From Sphingobacteriales bacterium (GTDB lineage: Bacteria > Bacteroidota > Bacteroidia > Sphingobacteriales > Sphingobacteriaceae), in contig JAGVEE010000240.1 in NCBI GenBank assembly GCA_020058405.1, positions 1-7,136 of the forward strand: DNA of 7,136 bases. The letters are read 5' to 3'. Position 1 is the first letter of the stretch, and every line of letters starts with the position of its first letter. Below the pieces are notes generated by a model that saw only the letters and a list, made by a program, of their open reading frames with translations, was not told the DNA's origin and did not search any database. The position numbers were made by a program, and so were the translations under genes. Shown in pieces: positions 1-7,008 of the stretch.

Positions 1-707
1 TTGGCGAAGGCACCAATAATAAAATTGATTTAGATGAATACGATTTATACTACAGTCACTTATTTATTTGGGACCGTGAAGCGCAGAAATTAGTAGGTGC
101 ATACAGAGTGGGCAAAGGCGATGAAATTTTTTATCGTTATGGTTCCAAAGGATTTTACATTACAAATTTGTTTAAAGTAAAAGCTGGCTTCCATCCTATA
201 ATGAAAGCAGGGTTAGAACTAGGCAGGTCTTTTGTTAGAAAAGAATATCAACAAAAAGCATTACCACTCTTTTTACTATGGAAAGGCTTGTTGATGTTTA
301 TCAAACAGAATCCTGAGTACCGATATATGTTTGGACCAGTAAGTATCAGTAACAATTTCTCTAAACTTTCTAAGAATTTAATTATTGAGTTTATCAATAC
401 TAATTGTTTCGATCATCAATTAGCTAAAACAATAGAGCCACGTAAAAAGTTCAATGTAAGTTTACCCGAAATAGATTCGCAAGTTTTATTAAACAATAAG
501 GCTACTATAAAATCTTTAGACAGTTTAATTTCTGAAATTGAAATAGACCATAATAAAGTTCCTGTATTACTTCGCCAATACATACAACTTAACGCAAAAA
601 TTATCGGCTTTAATGTTGATCCCAAATTTAACGACGCCATCGATGGCTTTTTAGTACTCGACATTAAGAATGTACCTGAGGATACGTTTAAGATGCTTGG
701 GAAATAG
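1..707 (+). CDS. GNAT-family (hemolysin/OlsB-like) acyltransferase, C-terminal part, 5' end outside window
   Basis: The reading frame is open from the left edge (first full codon at position 3) to a TAG at 705-707, giving 234 visible residues, so the true start lies upstream. A GTG at 108 is internal: the 35 codons before it encode a good GNAT core ending in HLFIWDREAQKLVGAYRVG. The block ELGRSFVRKEYQ with LLWKGL (visible residues 72-95) and the tail PVLLRQYIQLNAKIIGFNVD (187-206) are typical of the hemolysin-like acyltransferases that include ornithine- and glycine-lipid N-acyltransferases. Members use an acyl donor to acylate the amino group of an amino acid, making phosphorus-free membrane lipids. 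In Bacteroidota this domain can be the C-terminal half of a PlsC-GNAT fusion; whether that applies here cannot be seen. The gene converges on the minus-strand gene to its right. The family call is firm; the substrate is inference. Confidence 0.8.
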   Translation, partial: GEGTNNKIDLDEYDLYYSHLFIWDREAQKLVGAYRVGKGDEIFYRYGSKGFYITNLFKVKAGFHPIMKAGLELGRSFVRKEYQQKALPLFLLWKGLLMFIKQNPEYRYMFGPVSISNNFSKLSKNLIIEFINTNCFDHQLAKTIEPRKKFNVSLPEIDSQVLLNNKATIKSLDSLISEIEIDHNKVPVLLRQYIQLNAKIIGFNVDPKFNDAIDGFLVLDIKNVPEDTFKMLGK

Positions 708-784
708 TATCGTGTATTGAGTAGCTAGTAGCGAGTAAGCAAAAGTTGTGCTATACTCAATACCCGATACTCAATACGCGCTAC
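707..784. repeat. Inverted repeat built from heptamer units (GTAnnGA-like)
   Basis: Five head-to-tail heptamers, GTATCGT, GTATTGA, GTAGCTA, GTAGCGA and GTAAGCA, fill 707-741. After an 8-base spacer (742-749), five heptamers in the opposite orientation fill 750-784: GCTATAC, TCAATAC, CCGATAC, TCAATAC and GCGCTAC. The two arms are the same length and in register. By my count 24 of 35 positions are Watson-Crick complementary, with a perfect block at 714-720 against 771-777. ATACTCAATAC occurs twice (753-763 and 767-777). The first G of the array is the last base of the acyltransferase stop codon. It could act as an RNA hairpin at the 3' end of the + strand gene or be a dispersed intergenic repeat; the sequence alone does not decide. 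Confidence 0.75.
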
Positions 785-791
785 TCAAAAT

Positions 792-824
792 AAAAAAAGC
801 CTCCCCGACGAATCGAGAAGGCTT
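792..824 (-). terminator. Rho-independent terminator of the T9SS cargo gene
   Basis: Read on the minus strand, AAGCCTTCTCGA (824-813) pairs with TCGGGGAGGCTT (808-797) around a TTCG tetraloop (812-809), followed by seven U (798-792, overlapping the stem base). The 12-bp stem is complete only in minus-strand RNA, where two positions are G-U wobbles; on the plus strand they are A-C mismatches and no U tract follows. It therefore ends the leftward gene whose stop codon is at 851-853, not the + strand acyltransferase. Confidence 0.88.
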
Positions 825-850
825 AACATTTAATTCAAACTTTTAACGAA

Positions 851-3800
851 TTACTTTACAATCGACAAGCGCACTGTTGAAGTTGCGTTTGCTTTTTCAA
901 CTTTTACAAAATATAAACCAGATTCTAAACTTGATACATTTAATTGTACTTGGTTAGTACCTTGTGTTAAGGTTTCGTTGGTTAATACTTTTGCAATTTC
1001 CATTCCTTGGATATTGAAAATTGAGATGTTTACTTTTTCAGTGTTTTCTAATTCAAATTTTACAGTAGCTGTTTCATTTGTAGGATTTGGGAATACTGTT
1101 AATCCTGAAATTTCTCTTACAGTATTTATACCAGTTGGAATAAAACTGTAGTTATTGTTTTGAGGATCCCATATAGCCCATCCTTGTGTCCAATCATCAG
1201 AACCAAAAGCACCAACGTAAGTTGTAGTTGAAAAGAATGGATTAGCTAACCTTGCATCGCTGAAGCTCGCTCCTGTTAATGCTGGTGAACCTGCTGCAGG
1301 CACACAATTTGGAACAGCAGCATATGCAGCTGTTAATTGTACATCTGTATTATTTGTTAAAATTGAGTTTCCAAAACCACTTGTGTTAAACCAAGCTGTG
1401 ATGTCGAAACTTGCAGCAGTTTTCTTTAATGGAGTTGCACAACCTGCAATGATATTATTTTTAAATACTAATTGGTTTGTATTTGCATTGTTCGCGCTCG
1501 AATCTCCTTCAACATATAAACCTGTAGGGAATCCCATGAAGATTGAGTTGAATGCTGAGTTTGCAGAATTTCTTCTGATACGTAATACATTATTGTATTT
1601 AGAGTTAATGCTTGTTGCAGCATCTTGTTTAGGACCAACAACTGTAATGTTTGAGAAGTTTGGAATTGTTTTTGGTCTAGCTTGGTTAGTACCTGTGTTA
1701 TCGTTATCAGATTCAAAACCGTTAGAATCTCCTGCTTGGTCAGCAACATCTTTATCTCTAACAATTAAACCAAATTGAACGTTTCCTTGGAATCCGAAAT
1801 CTGTATCGAAATCATCGTCAACATTCTTGTATGCAATTAAATTTTTAGCATTAACTGTTCCACCGAACCACTCAAAAGCATCGTCGCCAGAATACGCAAC
1901 CATAATGTTTTCGATTACAGTTCCTCTACCAACACCACCCATTGTTAAACCATTAATTTCATTGTTTGCAGAGAATGGAATACCTGCATATTCAATACGA
2001 ACAAATTTTAATATACCTGAATTATCATTAGGGTTTGTTCCACCAAATTGTCCATCGCCATTTGCATTGTTAACTCCACCTTCAATTACAGCTTGTCCGC
2101 CAACAACGTTTATTGGTGCAGCGCCTAATATAATTAAGCCTCCCCAATCTCCGTATGTTCTGTTACCTGCTTGCTCATCAGATGTAAATACAATAGGACG
2201 TAATTTTGTACCTTCTGCAATTAATTTACCACCACGAGTTACAATTAAAGAACCTTTCGTTCCTTTAATACCTCTAATAATTGTACCAGATTCAATAGTT
2301 AATGTTGCGTTAGAATCAACGTATACAAAACCATCTAATCTGTAAATTTTATCACTCTTCCATAATGTGTTAGTCGTAATATGACCGTTCACAATTTGTA
2401 ATTGTGCATTTACTGGTAATTCAGTAATGTTTACTGTATCTGTTTTTGTTGTAGTATTTGCACCAGTTGTTGCAGATAATGTTACTGTGTAAGATCCTAA
2501 TGCATTGTATGAATGCACTGGGTTTACATCTGTTGATAATGAAGTGTTATCACCAAAATTCCAAGAATATGTACTTGCTTTTTGTGATGAATTTGTAAAT
2601 TGAACTCTATCTCTATTTATCGATTTTGAAAAATTAGCGATAGGAGTAATTGTTGAATAATTATTGTTTTGTGGATCCCAACTAGTCCATTCTGCTGTCC
2701 AATCTTCTGTACCAAATGCACCTTTGTATGCAGTTGCAGTAAAGAATGAATTTGCTAAACGAGAATCTGTAAAATCTGCTCCTGTTAATGCTGGAGAATT
2801 TGCAGCTGGTAAACAATTTGGAATTGCTGAGTAAGGTGCAGTTAAACCTGCATCAACAGTATTCGTTAATGTTGTATTATTATAACCAGTTGTTGCATAC
2901 CAAGAATCGATATCAAAAGAAGCTGTGTTTTTTCTTAATGGAGTTGTACAACCAGCAATGATATTATTTTTAAATCTTAATTGATTTGTAGTTGCATTGT
3001 TTGCACTAGAATCTCCTTCAACATATAATCCAAATGCAAAACCCATGAAAATTGAATTGTAAGCTGAATTACCAGAATTTCTTCTGATACGTAATGCATT
3101 ATTGTATTTAGAGTTGATAGTTGTATTTGCATCTTGCTTAGGTCCTACTAACGTAACGTTAGAGAAATTAGGCAATGTTTTTGGAGTTGCTTGATTTGTT
3201 CCTGTGTTATCGTTATCAGATTCGAAACCGTTAGAATCTCCTGCTTGATCTGCTACATCTTTATCACGAATGATTAAACCAAACTGAACGTTACCTTGGT
3301 AACCAAAATCTGTATCAAAATCATCGTCAACACCTTTGTATGCTACTAAGTGTTTTGCATTTACAGTTCCACCAAACCACTCGAATGAGTCATCTCCAGA
3401 GAAAGCAACCATTACATAATCAATAACAGTACCTCTACCAACTCCACCCATTGTTAAGCCATTGATTTCATTGTTTGCAGAAAAAGGAATTCCTGCATAT
3501 TCGATACGTACGTATCTTAATATACCTGAATTATCACTTGCATTTGGACCACCAAATTGACCGTCGCCATTTGCATTGTTAACTCCACCTTCAATAACTG
3601 CTTGTCCGCCCAATACATTTATTGGTGCATTACCTAAAATAATTACACCTCCCCAATCGCCATAAGTTCTTATGCCTGCTGGTTCGTCAGATGTAAATAC
3701 AATTGGAAGTTTTTTTGTACCATCAGCAATTAATTTACCACCACGAGTTACAATTAATGAACCTTTTGATGATTTAATACCGCGGATAATTGTACCTGGT

Positions 3801-3979
3801 TGAATAGTTAATGTAATAGTAGAATCTACATATACAAAACCATCTAATCGATAAATCTTATCGTTTGTCCATGTTGTATTGGACGTGATATGACCAGAAA
3901 CAGTAACTACTTGGGCAATTGCCTCCGAGCTTACTGCAAGCGTGATCATTGTAAACAAAGAAAGTATTAGTTTTTTCAT
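851..3979 (-). CDS. Secreted T9SS cargo protein with a duplicated ~417-residue module, PKD domain and type A sorting domain
   Basis: The product has 1042 residues. Residues 1-23 (MKKLILSLFTMITLAVSSEAIAQ) are a clear Sec signal peptide, which fixes the start. Module A covers about 29-445 and module B about 532-948, ungapped at a constant offset of 503 residues. Between them lies a PKD domain (about 447-518; YSWNFGDN, NPVHSY, GSYTVTL). Residues about 960-1042 are a T9SS type A sorting domain (VFPNPTNE, ISIFNIQG, GLYFVKV, ending RLSIVK), so the protein should cross the outer membrane by T9SS and be anchored or released. Short hydrophobic/glycine stretches (LTIQPGTIIRG, GSLIVTRGGKLIADGT, GDWGGVIILG) suggest a right-handed beta-helix fold, which is inference. 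Each module has Asp-rich runs (DDDFDTDFG; SDNDNTG) and two cysteines (344/389 and 847/892), the only ones I see. I do not see a recognised catalytic motif. The upstream neighbour on the same strand is the TonB receptor, so a role in surface binding or nutrient capture is plausible but unproven. Confidence 0.93.
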   Translation of the reverse strand: MKKLILSLFTMITLAVSSEAIAQVVTVSGHITSNTTWTNDKIYRLDGFVYVDSTITLTIQPGTIIRGIKSSKGSLIVTRGGKLIADGTKKLPIVFTSDEPAGIRTYGDWGGVIILGNAPINVLGGQAVIEGGVNNANGDGQFGGPNASDNSGILRYVRIEYAGIPFSANNEINGLTMGGVGRGTVIDYVMVAFSGDDSFEWFGGTVNAKHLVAYKGVDDDFDTDFGYQGNVQFGLIIRDKDVADQAGDSNGFESDNDNTGTNQATPKTLPNFSNVTLVGPKQDANTTINSKYNNALRIRRNSGNSAYNSIFMGFAFGLYVEGDSSANNATTNQLRFKNNIIAGCTTPLRKNTASFDIDSWYATTGYNNTTLTNTVDAGLTAPYSAIPNCLPAANSPALTGADFTDSRLANSFFTATAYKGAFGTEDWTAEWTSWDPQNNNYSTITPIANFSKSINRDRVQFTNSSQKASTYSWNFGDNTSLSTDVNPVHSYNALGSYTVTLSATTGANTTTKTDTVNITELPVNAQLQIVNGHITTNTLWKSDKIYRLDGFVYVDSNATLTIESGTIIRGIKGTKGSLIVTRGGKLIAEGTKLRPIVFTSDEQAGNRTYGDWGGLIILGAAPINVVGGQAVIEGGVNNANGDGQFGGTNPNDNSGILKFVRIEYAGIPFSANNEINGLTMGGVGRGTVIENIMVAYSGDDAFEWFGGTVNAKNLIAYKNVDDDFDTDFGFQGNVQFGLIVRDKDVADQAGDSNGFESDNDNTGTNQARPKTIPNFSNITVVGPKQDAATSINSKYNNVLRIRRNSANSAFNSIFMGFPTGLYVEGDSSANNANTNQLVFKNNIIAGCATPLKKTAASFDITAWFNTSGFGNSILTNNTDVQLTAAYAAVPNCVPAAGSPALTGASFSDARLANPFFSTTTYVGAFGSDDWTQGWAIWDPQNNNYSFIPTGINTVREISGLTVFPNPTNETATVKFELENTEKVNISIFNIQGMEIAKVLTNETLTQGTNQVQLNVSSLESGLYFVKVEKANATSTVRLSIVK
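1136..2386 (-). repeat. Module B, second copy of the internal duplication (residues 532-948)
   Basis: This stretch encodes the C-terminal copy of the duplicated module. It aligns to the copy at 2645-3895 with a constant offset of 1509 bases and no insertion or deletion at the protein level. I count about 333 identical residues of 417. Identity is about 84-90 percent over most of the module and falls to about 60-65 percent over the last 95 residues. At DNA level the longest exact match I found by eye is 32 bases (2055-2086 against 3564-3595); many differences are at third codon positions. Confidence 0.92.
2645..3895 (-). repeat. Module A, first copy of the internal duplication (residues 29-445)
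   Basis: This is the N-terminal copy, starting just after the signal peptide at GHITSNTTW and ending at DPQNNNY plus a few residues. Both copies end with the same DPQNNNY motif. Copy A then runs into the PKD domain (about 2426-2641) and copy B into the linker before the T9SS sorting domain. The shared end marks the natural module boundary. Confidence 0.92.
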
Positions 3980-3981
3980 AA

Positions 3982-4011
3982 CCGAATTTTATTTTCTCAA
4001 AAGTAATTCGG
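3982..4011. promoter_or_regulatory. 7-bp inverted repeat flanking the candidate -7 element
   Basis: CCGAATT at 3982-3988 and AATTCGG at 4005-4011 form perfect 7-base arms around 16 bases. The right arm touches the last base of the putative -7 element and the left arm ends 3 bases before the ATG of the T9SS cargo gene. It could be an operator; a hairpin in the leader is possible only if transcription starts further upstream than proposed. The GC content of the arms stands out in very AT-rich surroundings, but the size is small enough for chance. Confidence 0.35.
3998..4005 (-). promoter_or_regulatory. Candidate Bacteroidota -7 promoter element of the T9SS cargo gene
   Basis: On the minus strand this reads TACTTTTG, a full match to the Bacteroidota primary-sigma -7 consensus TAnnTTTG. 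It ends 18 bases before the ATG, implying a leader of only about 10-14 bases. No perfect -33 TTG is present; the nearest is TTA at 4031-4029, with a long 23-base spacer. No Shine-Dalgarno sequence is seen, which is usual in this phylum. Confidence 0.5.
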
Positions 4012-4018
4012 CTATATT

Positions 4019-4039
4019 ATAAGAATATTAACTTCTTAT
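4019..4039. promoter_or_regulatory. Perfect 7-bp dyad over the -33 region (candidate operator)
   Basis: ATAAGAA (4019-4025) and TTCTTAT (4033-4039) are perfect inverted arms with a 7-base spacer. The centre, 4029, lies where a -33 element would be for the -7 candidate at 3998-4005, so a repressor bound here would block the promoter. The spacer contains AATATTAAC (starting at 4024), which recurs at 4065-4073, 41 bases away. The region is very AT-rich, so chance occurrence is a real possibility. Confidence 0.35.
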
Positions 4040-4075
4040 TATTTAAATAGTATTTATACGTAGTAATATTAACAT

Positions 4076-4113
4076 AAAATAAAAATAGCGAGCTATTTTA
4101 GCACGCTATCTTT
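4076..4113 (-). terminator. Rho-independent terminator of the TonB receptor gene
   Basis: In minus-strand RNA, AUAGCG (4109-4104) pairs with CGCUAU (4090-4085). After one U-U mismatch, GCUA (4102-4099) pairs with UAGC (4095-4092) around an AAA loop. The tail from 4084 is UUUUAUUUUA. It lies about 25 bases after the receptor stop codon (4138-4140) and separates receptor transcription from the T9SS cargo gene unless there is read-through. Confidence 0.85.
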
Positions 4114-4137
4114 ACAAGAATTTAATGTTTTAATAAC

Positions 4138-6960
4138 TTAGAACTTATATGCCAATGAAAAAGAATAGGTAACACCCCAATTGGTTGATAAAATTTTATT
4201 GTCTTTGTCTTCATTAAACACTTTGTTTTTATCGATGTCTTGGTAATAAACTCTTTTCTGATTTAATAAATCAGACATATTGAATTTCAATTCCCAATGA
4301 GATAAAAACACTTTTGAAACTTGTGCATCTAATAGGTTTCTCGGTGCTTCCCAAACGTTATCATATCCGAAAAATCCTGCTTCTATTATTCTTCTTCCTA
4401 TAATATTATACAACACACTTACATTGACACCCGACTTTGGATCTGAAAATTGTAAGCCGGCATTAATTATGTATGGTGATTGGCCTTGTAAAGGTCTAAT
4501 AGAATCTGCAGCATTAATATTTCCTCTTAAATCTACTGTTGATTTAATAATAGAAGTATTTGCATAAAGTGTAAAATTCTCCCATTGCTCCCATGCCAAT
4601 ATATCAATAGAACTTAAACCTGTTAATTTTTTTCTGAACTCAAATTCTACTCCAATATTTGTAGCTTCGTTAACATTCTGGAATGTTTTTGTTCTATTAC
4701 TTCCTCCTAAATAAACAGCTTCAATAGGGTCAATAAATTTCTTATAAAAACCTGTTAAAGAAATAATTTCTCCTGCTTTAGGATAATATTCCCAACGTAA
4801 ATCATAATTATTGATGGTAGCTCTTCTTAGATTTGGATTACCTTGAACCAAGATGTTTGTAATAAAATCTTCGTATTCAAAACTTGCTAACTCTCTGAAT
4901 TCAGGACGTGAAACTGTTTTAGAAAAAGCAAATCTTAAATTCATTTTTTCTGTTAAGGCATAGGTAAAATTTGCAGATGGTAATACATCAATATTTGTGG
5001 TATCAATTTTTGTTGAATCACCAGGAGATTGTAAAACAATATTATTAGACTCCACTCTAAAACCCCACACTACTCTAAGATTTTTCAACAAATGATTATC
5101 GAACATAATGTACGCTGCTTTTAAATTATTAGAAGCATTGTATCTTGCTGTTGGGTTCGTTATATCTTCTAAAATAAATCCTCTTAATGGCGACCTTGTT
5201 GAATCGGCAAGATTTGCTAAATTAAATAAATCTTCAGGCCCTAATGCTAAAACTGAATCAGAAATTGGGAAACCTTGTCTTTTAAAACCAAAAAAACGTG
5301 CTTCAAAATCTCTTTCTCTTTTTGATGCATACACTCCAACTTTTACTGAACTTTTATCATTCAAAAACTTAAATGGTACAGTTACATCAGATCCAAATGA
5401 AAACGTATTTTCATTTAAATCCGAATAAAACTTACGTGCATTTTTATCTGGTGTAAAATTTATTTGTGCTAGAAGTGGTGCATCTGGAGATTGATTAATG
5501 TTGTTGCTATACTGCAAAGATCTGGCATCCGGCTCGTCTCTATCAATTCTACTTATTCCTGTATTTAATTTAAATTTAATATTTGTTTTAGGAAATAACT
5601 TTTCGAAGTTTAATTGAGAAGCTAACAAACGTTTACTCGTAAATTCGTAATTATAACCTCTAATCTTAACACTGTCGGGTGTATTGTCTTCTAGGTTATA
5701 ACCATTTCTGATAGTTGTATTTAAATCCGTATTTACATTATAAATATTTTTGATGGATAGTTTAGAATTCTCTCCTGTTTGATAAGATAGATTTAACAAA
5801 GCTCCCCAAGTAATATTATTTTTATAATTATCATCATTATATACGAACCTCTTACCAATTGAATTGTCAAAATCTTGTCGTTCAATTTGGTTATATCTTA
5901 TAGAGTTATTGTAAGTTAATCCATACACAAATCCGAAATCTTTTTTAGCAATTTTAGATTTATTGCCATATAGAATTTGGAAACTACCGCCAGGCGCCGC
6001 AGACGATTGCTCATTGTATCCCCAATCATTTTGAAACAACCTCGACATAGCTGCTGCTTGTTTTGCATTTGTTGGATAATTTTCTTCTGCCGGTACACCA
6101 TCTGGTATTGCTCTAGTTCCATCATCTATCCCCAAATAATCATACTTTCCTTTTGAGCTATTTTCAAAGTATTTTTTTCCAGTGGAAATGGTATTGAAAG
6201 ATAAACCCATGTTTACATTGAAGAATTTTTCGTCTGGAAAATCTTTAGTATTTAGTTGAATAACACCACCGGCAAAATCACCAGGTAAATCTGGAGTTGC
6301 CGCTTTAGTTATTGTCATGTTATCTAATAAATTCGCAGGGAAAATATCAAAAGAAAAGGCTCTTCTGTCTGGTTCTGTACTTGGCAATGGTGAGCCATTT
6401 ATTAAAGCAACATTATAACGATCGCTAAGCCCTCTAATTACAACAAACTTGTTGTCTTGTATACTTGCACCACTTACTCTTCTTAATACATCACTCGTAC
6501 TTCTATCTGGTGATTTTTTTATTAAATCTGATGAGATTCCATCGGATATTGAAATGCTATTTTTTTGTATAGTATACAAAGAACCTAAACTTTCTTTTTT
6601 ATAGGTTGATTGTACAACTACTTCTTGTAATTCTGTACCTTTTTCATCCATACTTACATTAAGTGTGGTGGTTTTACCAGTATTTACTACTATTCCAGAA
6701 ATTATTTTAGTATTATAAGATAGGTATTTAAATACAAGTGTATAAGTACCCGGACTAAGATTTATTAAATCATATTGTCCATCGAAATTAGTTTGTGTAC
6801 CTACAGAAGTACCTTCTATCATTACTACTAAACCAATTATTGGTTCGTTAGTAGCTTTATCAATTACTTTTCCTACAATTTTACCTTTGTCAGCATTATT
6901 GTTTGCTAAAGAAATATTAGAAATAAAAATTAGCAGAAAAAACAGGTATATTTTTTTCAT
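4138..6960 (-). CDS. TonB-dependent outer-membrane receptor with N-terminal carboxypeptidase-regulatory-like domain
   Basis: The product is 940 residues from the ATG at 6960 (MKKIYLFFLLIFISNISLAN, a good signal peptide); an in-frame ATG at 6969 would add MFS. I prefer 6960 for signal-peptide shape and for its spacing from the promoter. Residues about 27-105 are a carboxypeptidase-regulatory-like beta-sandwich (GKVIDKATNEPIIG, TNFDGQYDL, LSPGTYTLVFKYL). LQEVVV at 111-116 resembles a TonB box. About 128-238 is the plug (VLRRVSGASI, FVVIRGLSDRYN, FAGGVIQLNTKD). The remainder is the 22-strand barrel, including SRPEFREL (674-681) and GNPNLRRATINNYDLRWEYY (707-726), and ending SFSLAYKF with the C-terminal Phe used for outer-membrane insertion. 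The family moves siderophores, cobalamin, glycans or other ligands across the outer membrane using TonB energy. The length is normal and no frame break is seen. The ligand is unknown; no SusD partner is nearby, arguing against a SusCD glycan pair. Confidence 0.96.
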   Translation of the reverse strand: MKKIYLFFLLIFISNISLANNNADKGKIVGKVIDKATNEPIIGLVVMIEGTSVGTQTNFDGQYDLINLSPGTYTLVFKYLSYNTKIISGIVVNTGKTTTLNVSMDEKGTELQEVVVQSTYKKESLGSLYTIQKNSISISDGISSDLIKKSPDRSTSDVLRRVSGASIQDNKFVVIRGLSDRYNVALINGSPLPSTEPDRRAFSFDIFPANLLDNMTITKAATPDLPGDFAGGVIQLNTKDFPDEKFFNVNMGLSFNTISTGKKYFENSSKGKYDYLGIDDGTRAIPDGVPAEENYPTNAKQAAAMSRLFQNDWGYNEQSSAAPGGSFQILYGNKSKIAKKDFGFVYGLTYNNSIRYNQIERQDFDNSIGKRFVYNDDNYKNNITWGALLNLSYQTGENSKLSIKNIYNVNTDLNTTIRNGYNLEDNTPDSVKIRGYNYEFTSKRLLASQLNFEKLFPKTNIKFKLNTGISRIDRDEPDARSLQYSNNINQSPDAPLLAQINFTPDKNARKFYSDLNENTFSFGSDVTVPFKFLNDKSSVKVGVYASKRERDFEARFFGFKRQGFPISDSVLALGPEDLFNLANLADSTRSPLRGFILEDITNPTARYNASNNLKAAYIMFDNHLLKNLRVVWGFRVESNNIVLQSPGDSTKIDTTNIDVLPSANFTYALTEKMNLRFAFSKTVSRPEFRELASFEYEDFITNILVQGNPNLRRATINNYDLRWEYYPKAGEIISLTGFYKKFIDPIEAVYLGGSNRTKTFQNVNEATNIGVEFEFRKKLTGLSSIDILAWEQWENFTLYANTSIIKSTVDLRGNINAADSIRPLQGQSPYIINAGLQFSDPKSGVNVSVLYNIIGRRIIEAGFFGYDNVWEAPRNLLDAQVSKVFLSHWELKFNMSDLLNQKRVYYQDIDKNKVFNEDKDNKILSTNWGVTYSFSLAYKF

Positions 6961-6981
6961 CGAGAACATTATATAGAAACA

Positions 6982-6989
6982 TAAAAGTA
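6982..6989 (-). promoter_or_regulatory. Candidate -7 promoter element of the TonB receptor gene
   Basis: On the minus strand this reads TACTTTTA, one base off TAnnTTTG and sharing TACTTTT with the element before the T9SS cargo gene. It ends 21 bases before the ATG at 6960, close to the 18 bases seen for the neighbouring gene, but only 12 bases before the ATG at 6969. That supports the shorter start. No good -33 TTG is present. A weaker alternative further upstream is TTG (7029-7027) with an 18-base spacer to TAGCTTAA. Confidence 0.35.
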
Positions 6990-7008
6990 TACACCTTATA
7001 TTAAGCTA

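Noticed and set aside
416..664. 82-codon minus-strand frame opposite the acyltransferase
   Set aside because: It is antisense to a conserved GNAT C-terminal region and has no features of its own.
108..707. A complete gene starting at the GTG at 108
   Set aside because: The frame is open to the left edge and the 35 upstream codons encode conserved GNAT core sequence, so the gene is cut by the window rather than starting at 108.
707..784. CRISPR array or tRNA-like structure
   Set aside because: The units are only 7 bases, imperfect and inverted, with no spacers between them and no tRNA arms.
1383..1778. Open frames on both strands (1383-1778 +, 1468-1764 -) inside the cargo gene
   Set aside because: Both overlap a coding region that is firmly supported by internal homology between modules A and B.
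1827..2345. 172-codon open frame on the + strand
   Set aside because: It lies wholly inside module B of the T9SS cargo gene and is a Pro-rich antisense translation with no recognisable domain.
5038..5066. EF-hand or dockerin-type loop
   Set aside because: Residues 908-920 of the receptor (DIDKNKVFNEDKD, actually encoded near 4201-4239) start like an EF-hand, but position 12 is Lys; no such motif is encoded at 5038-5066, and the stretch is better explained as an acidic extracellular loop.
5108..5428. 106-codon + strand frame, and a 69-codon minus frame at 5916-6125
   Set aside because: Both are in other frames of the receptor gene, whose translation is continuous and domain-supported throughout.
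4138..6969. SusC/SusD-type polysaccharide utilisation locus
   Set aside because: The receptor has a carboxypeptidase-regulatory-like domain and plug, but no SusD-like lipoprotein or glycan enzyme is present, and the partner protein is a different type.
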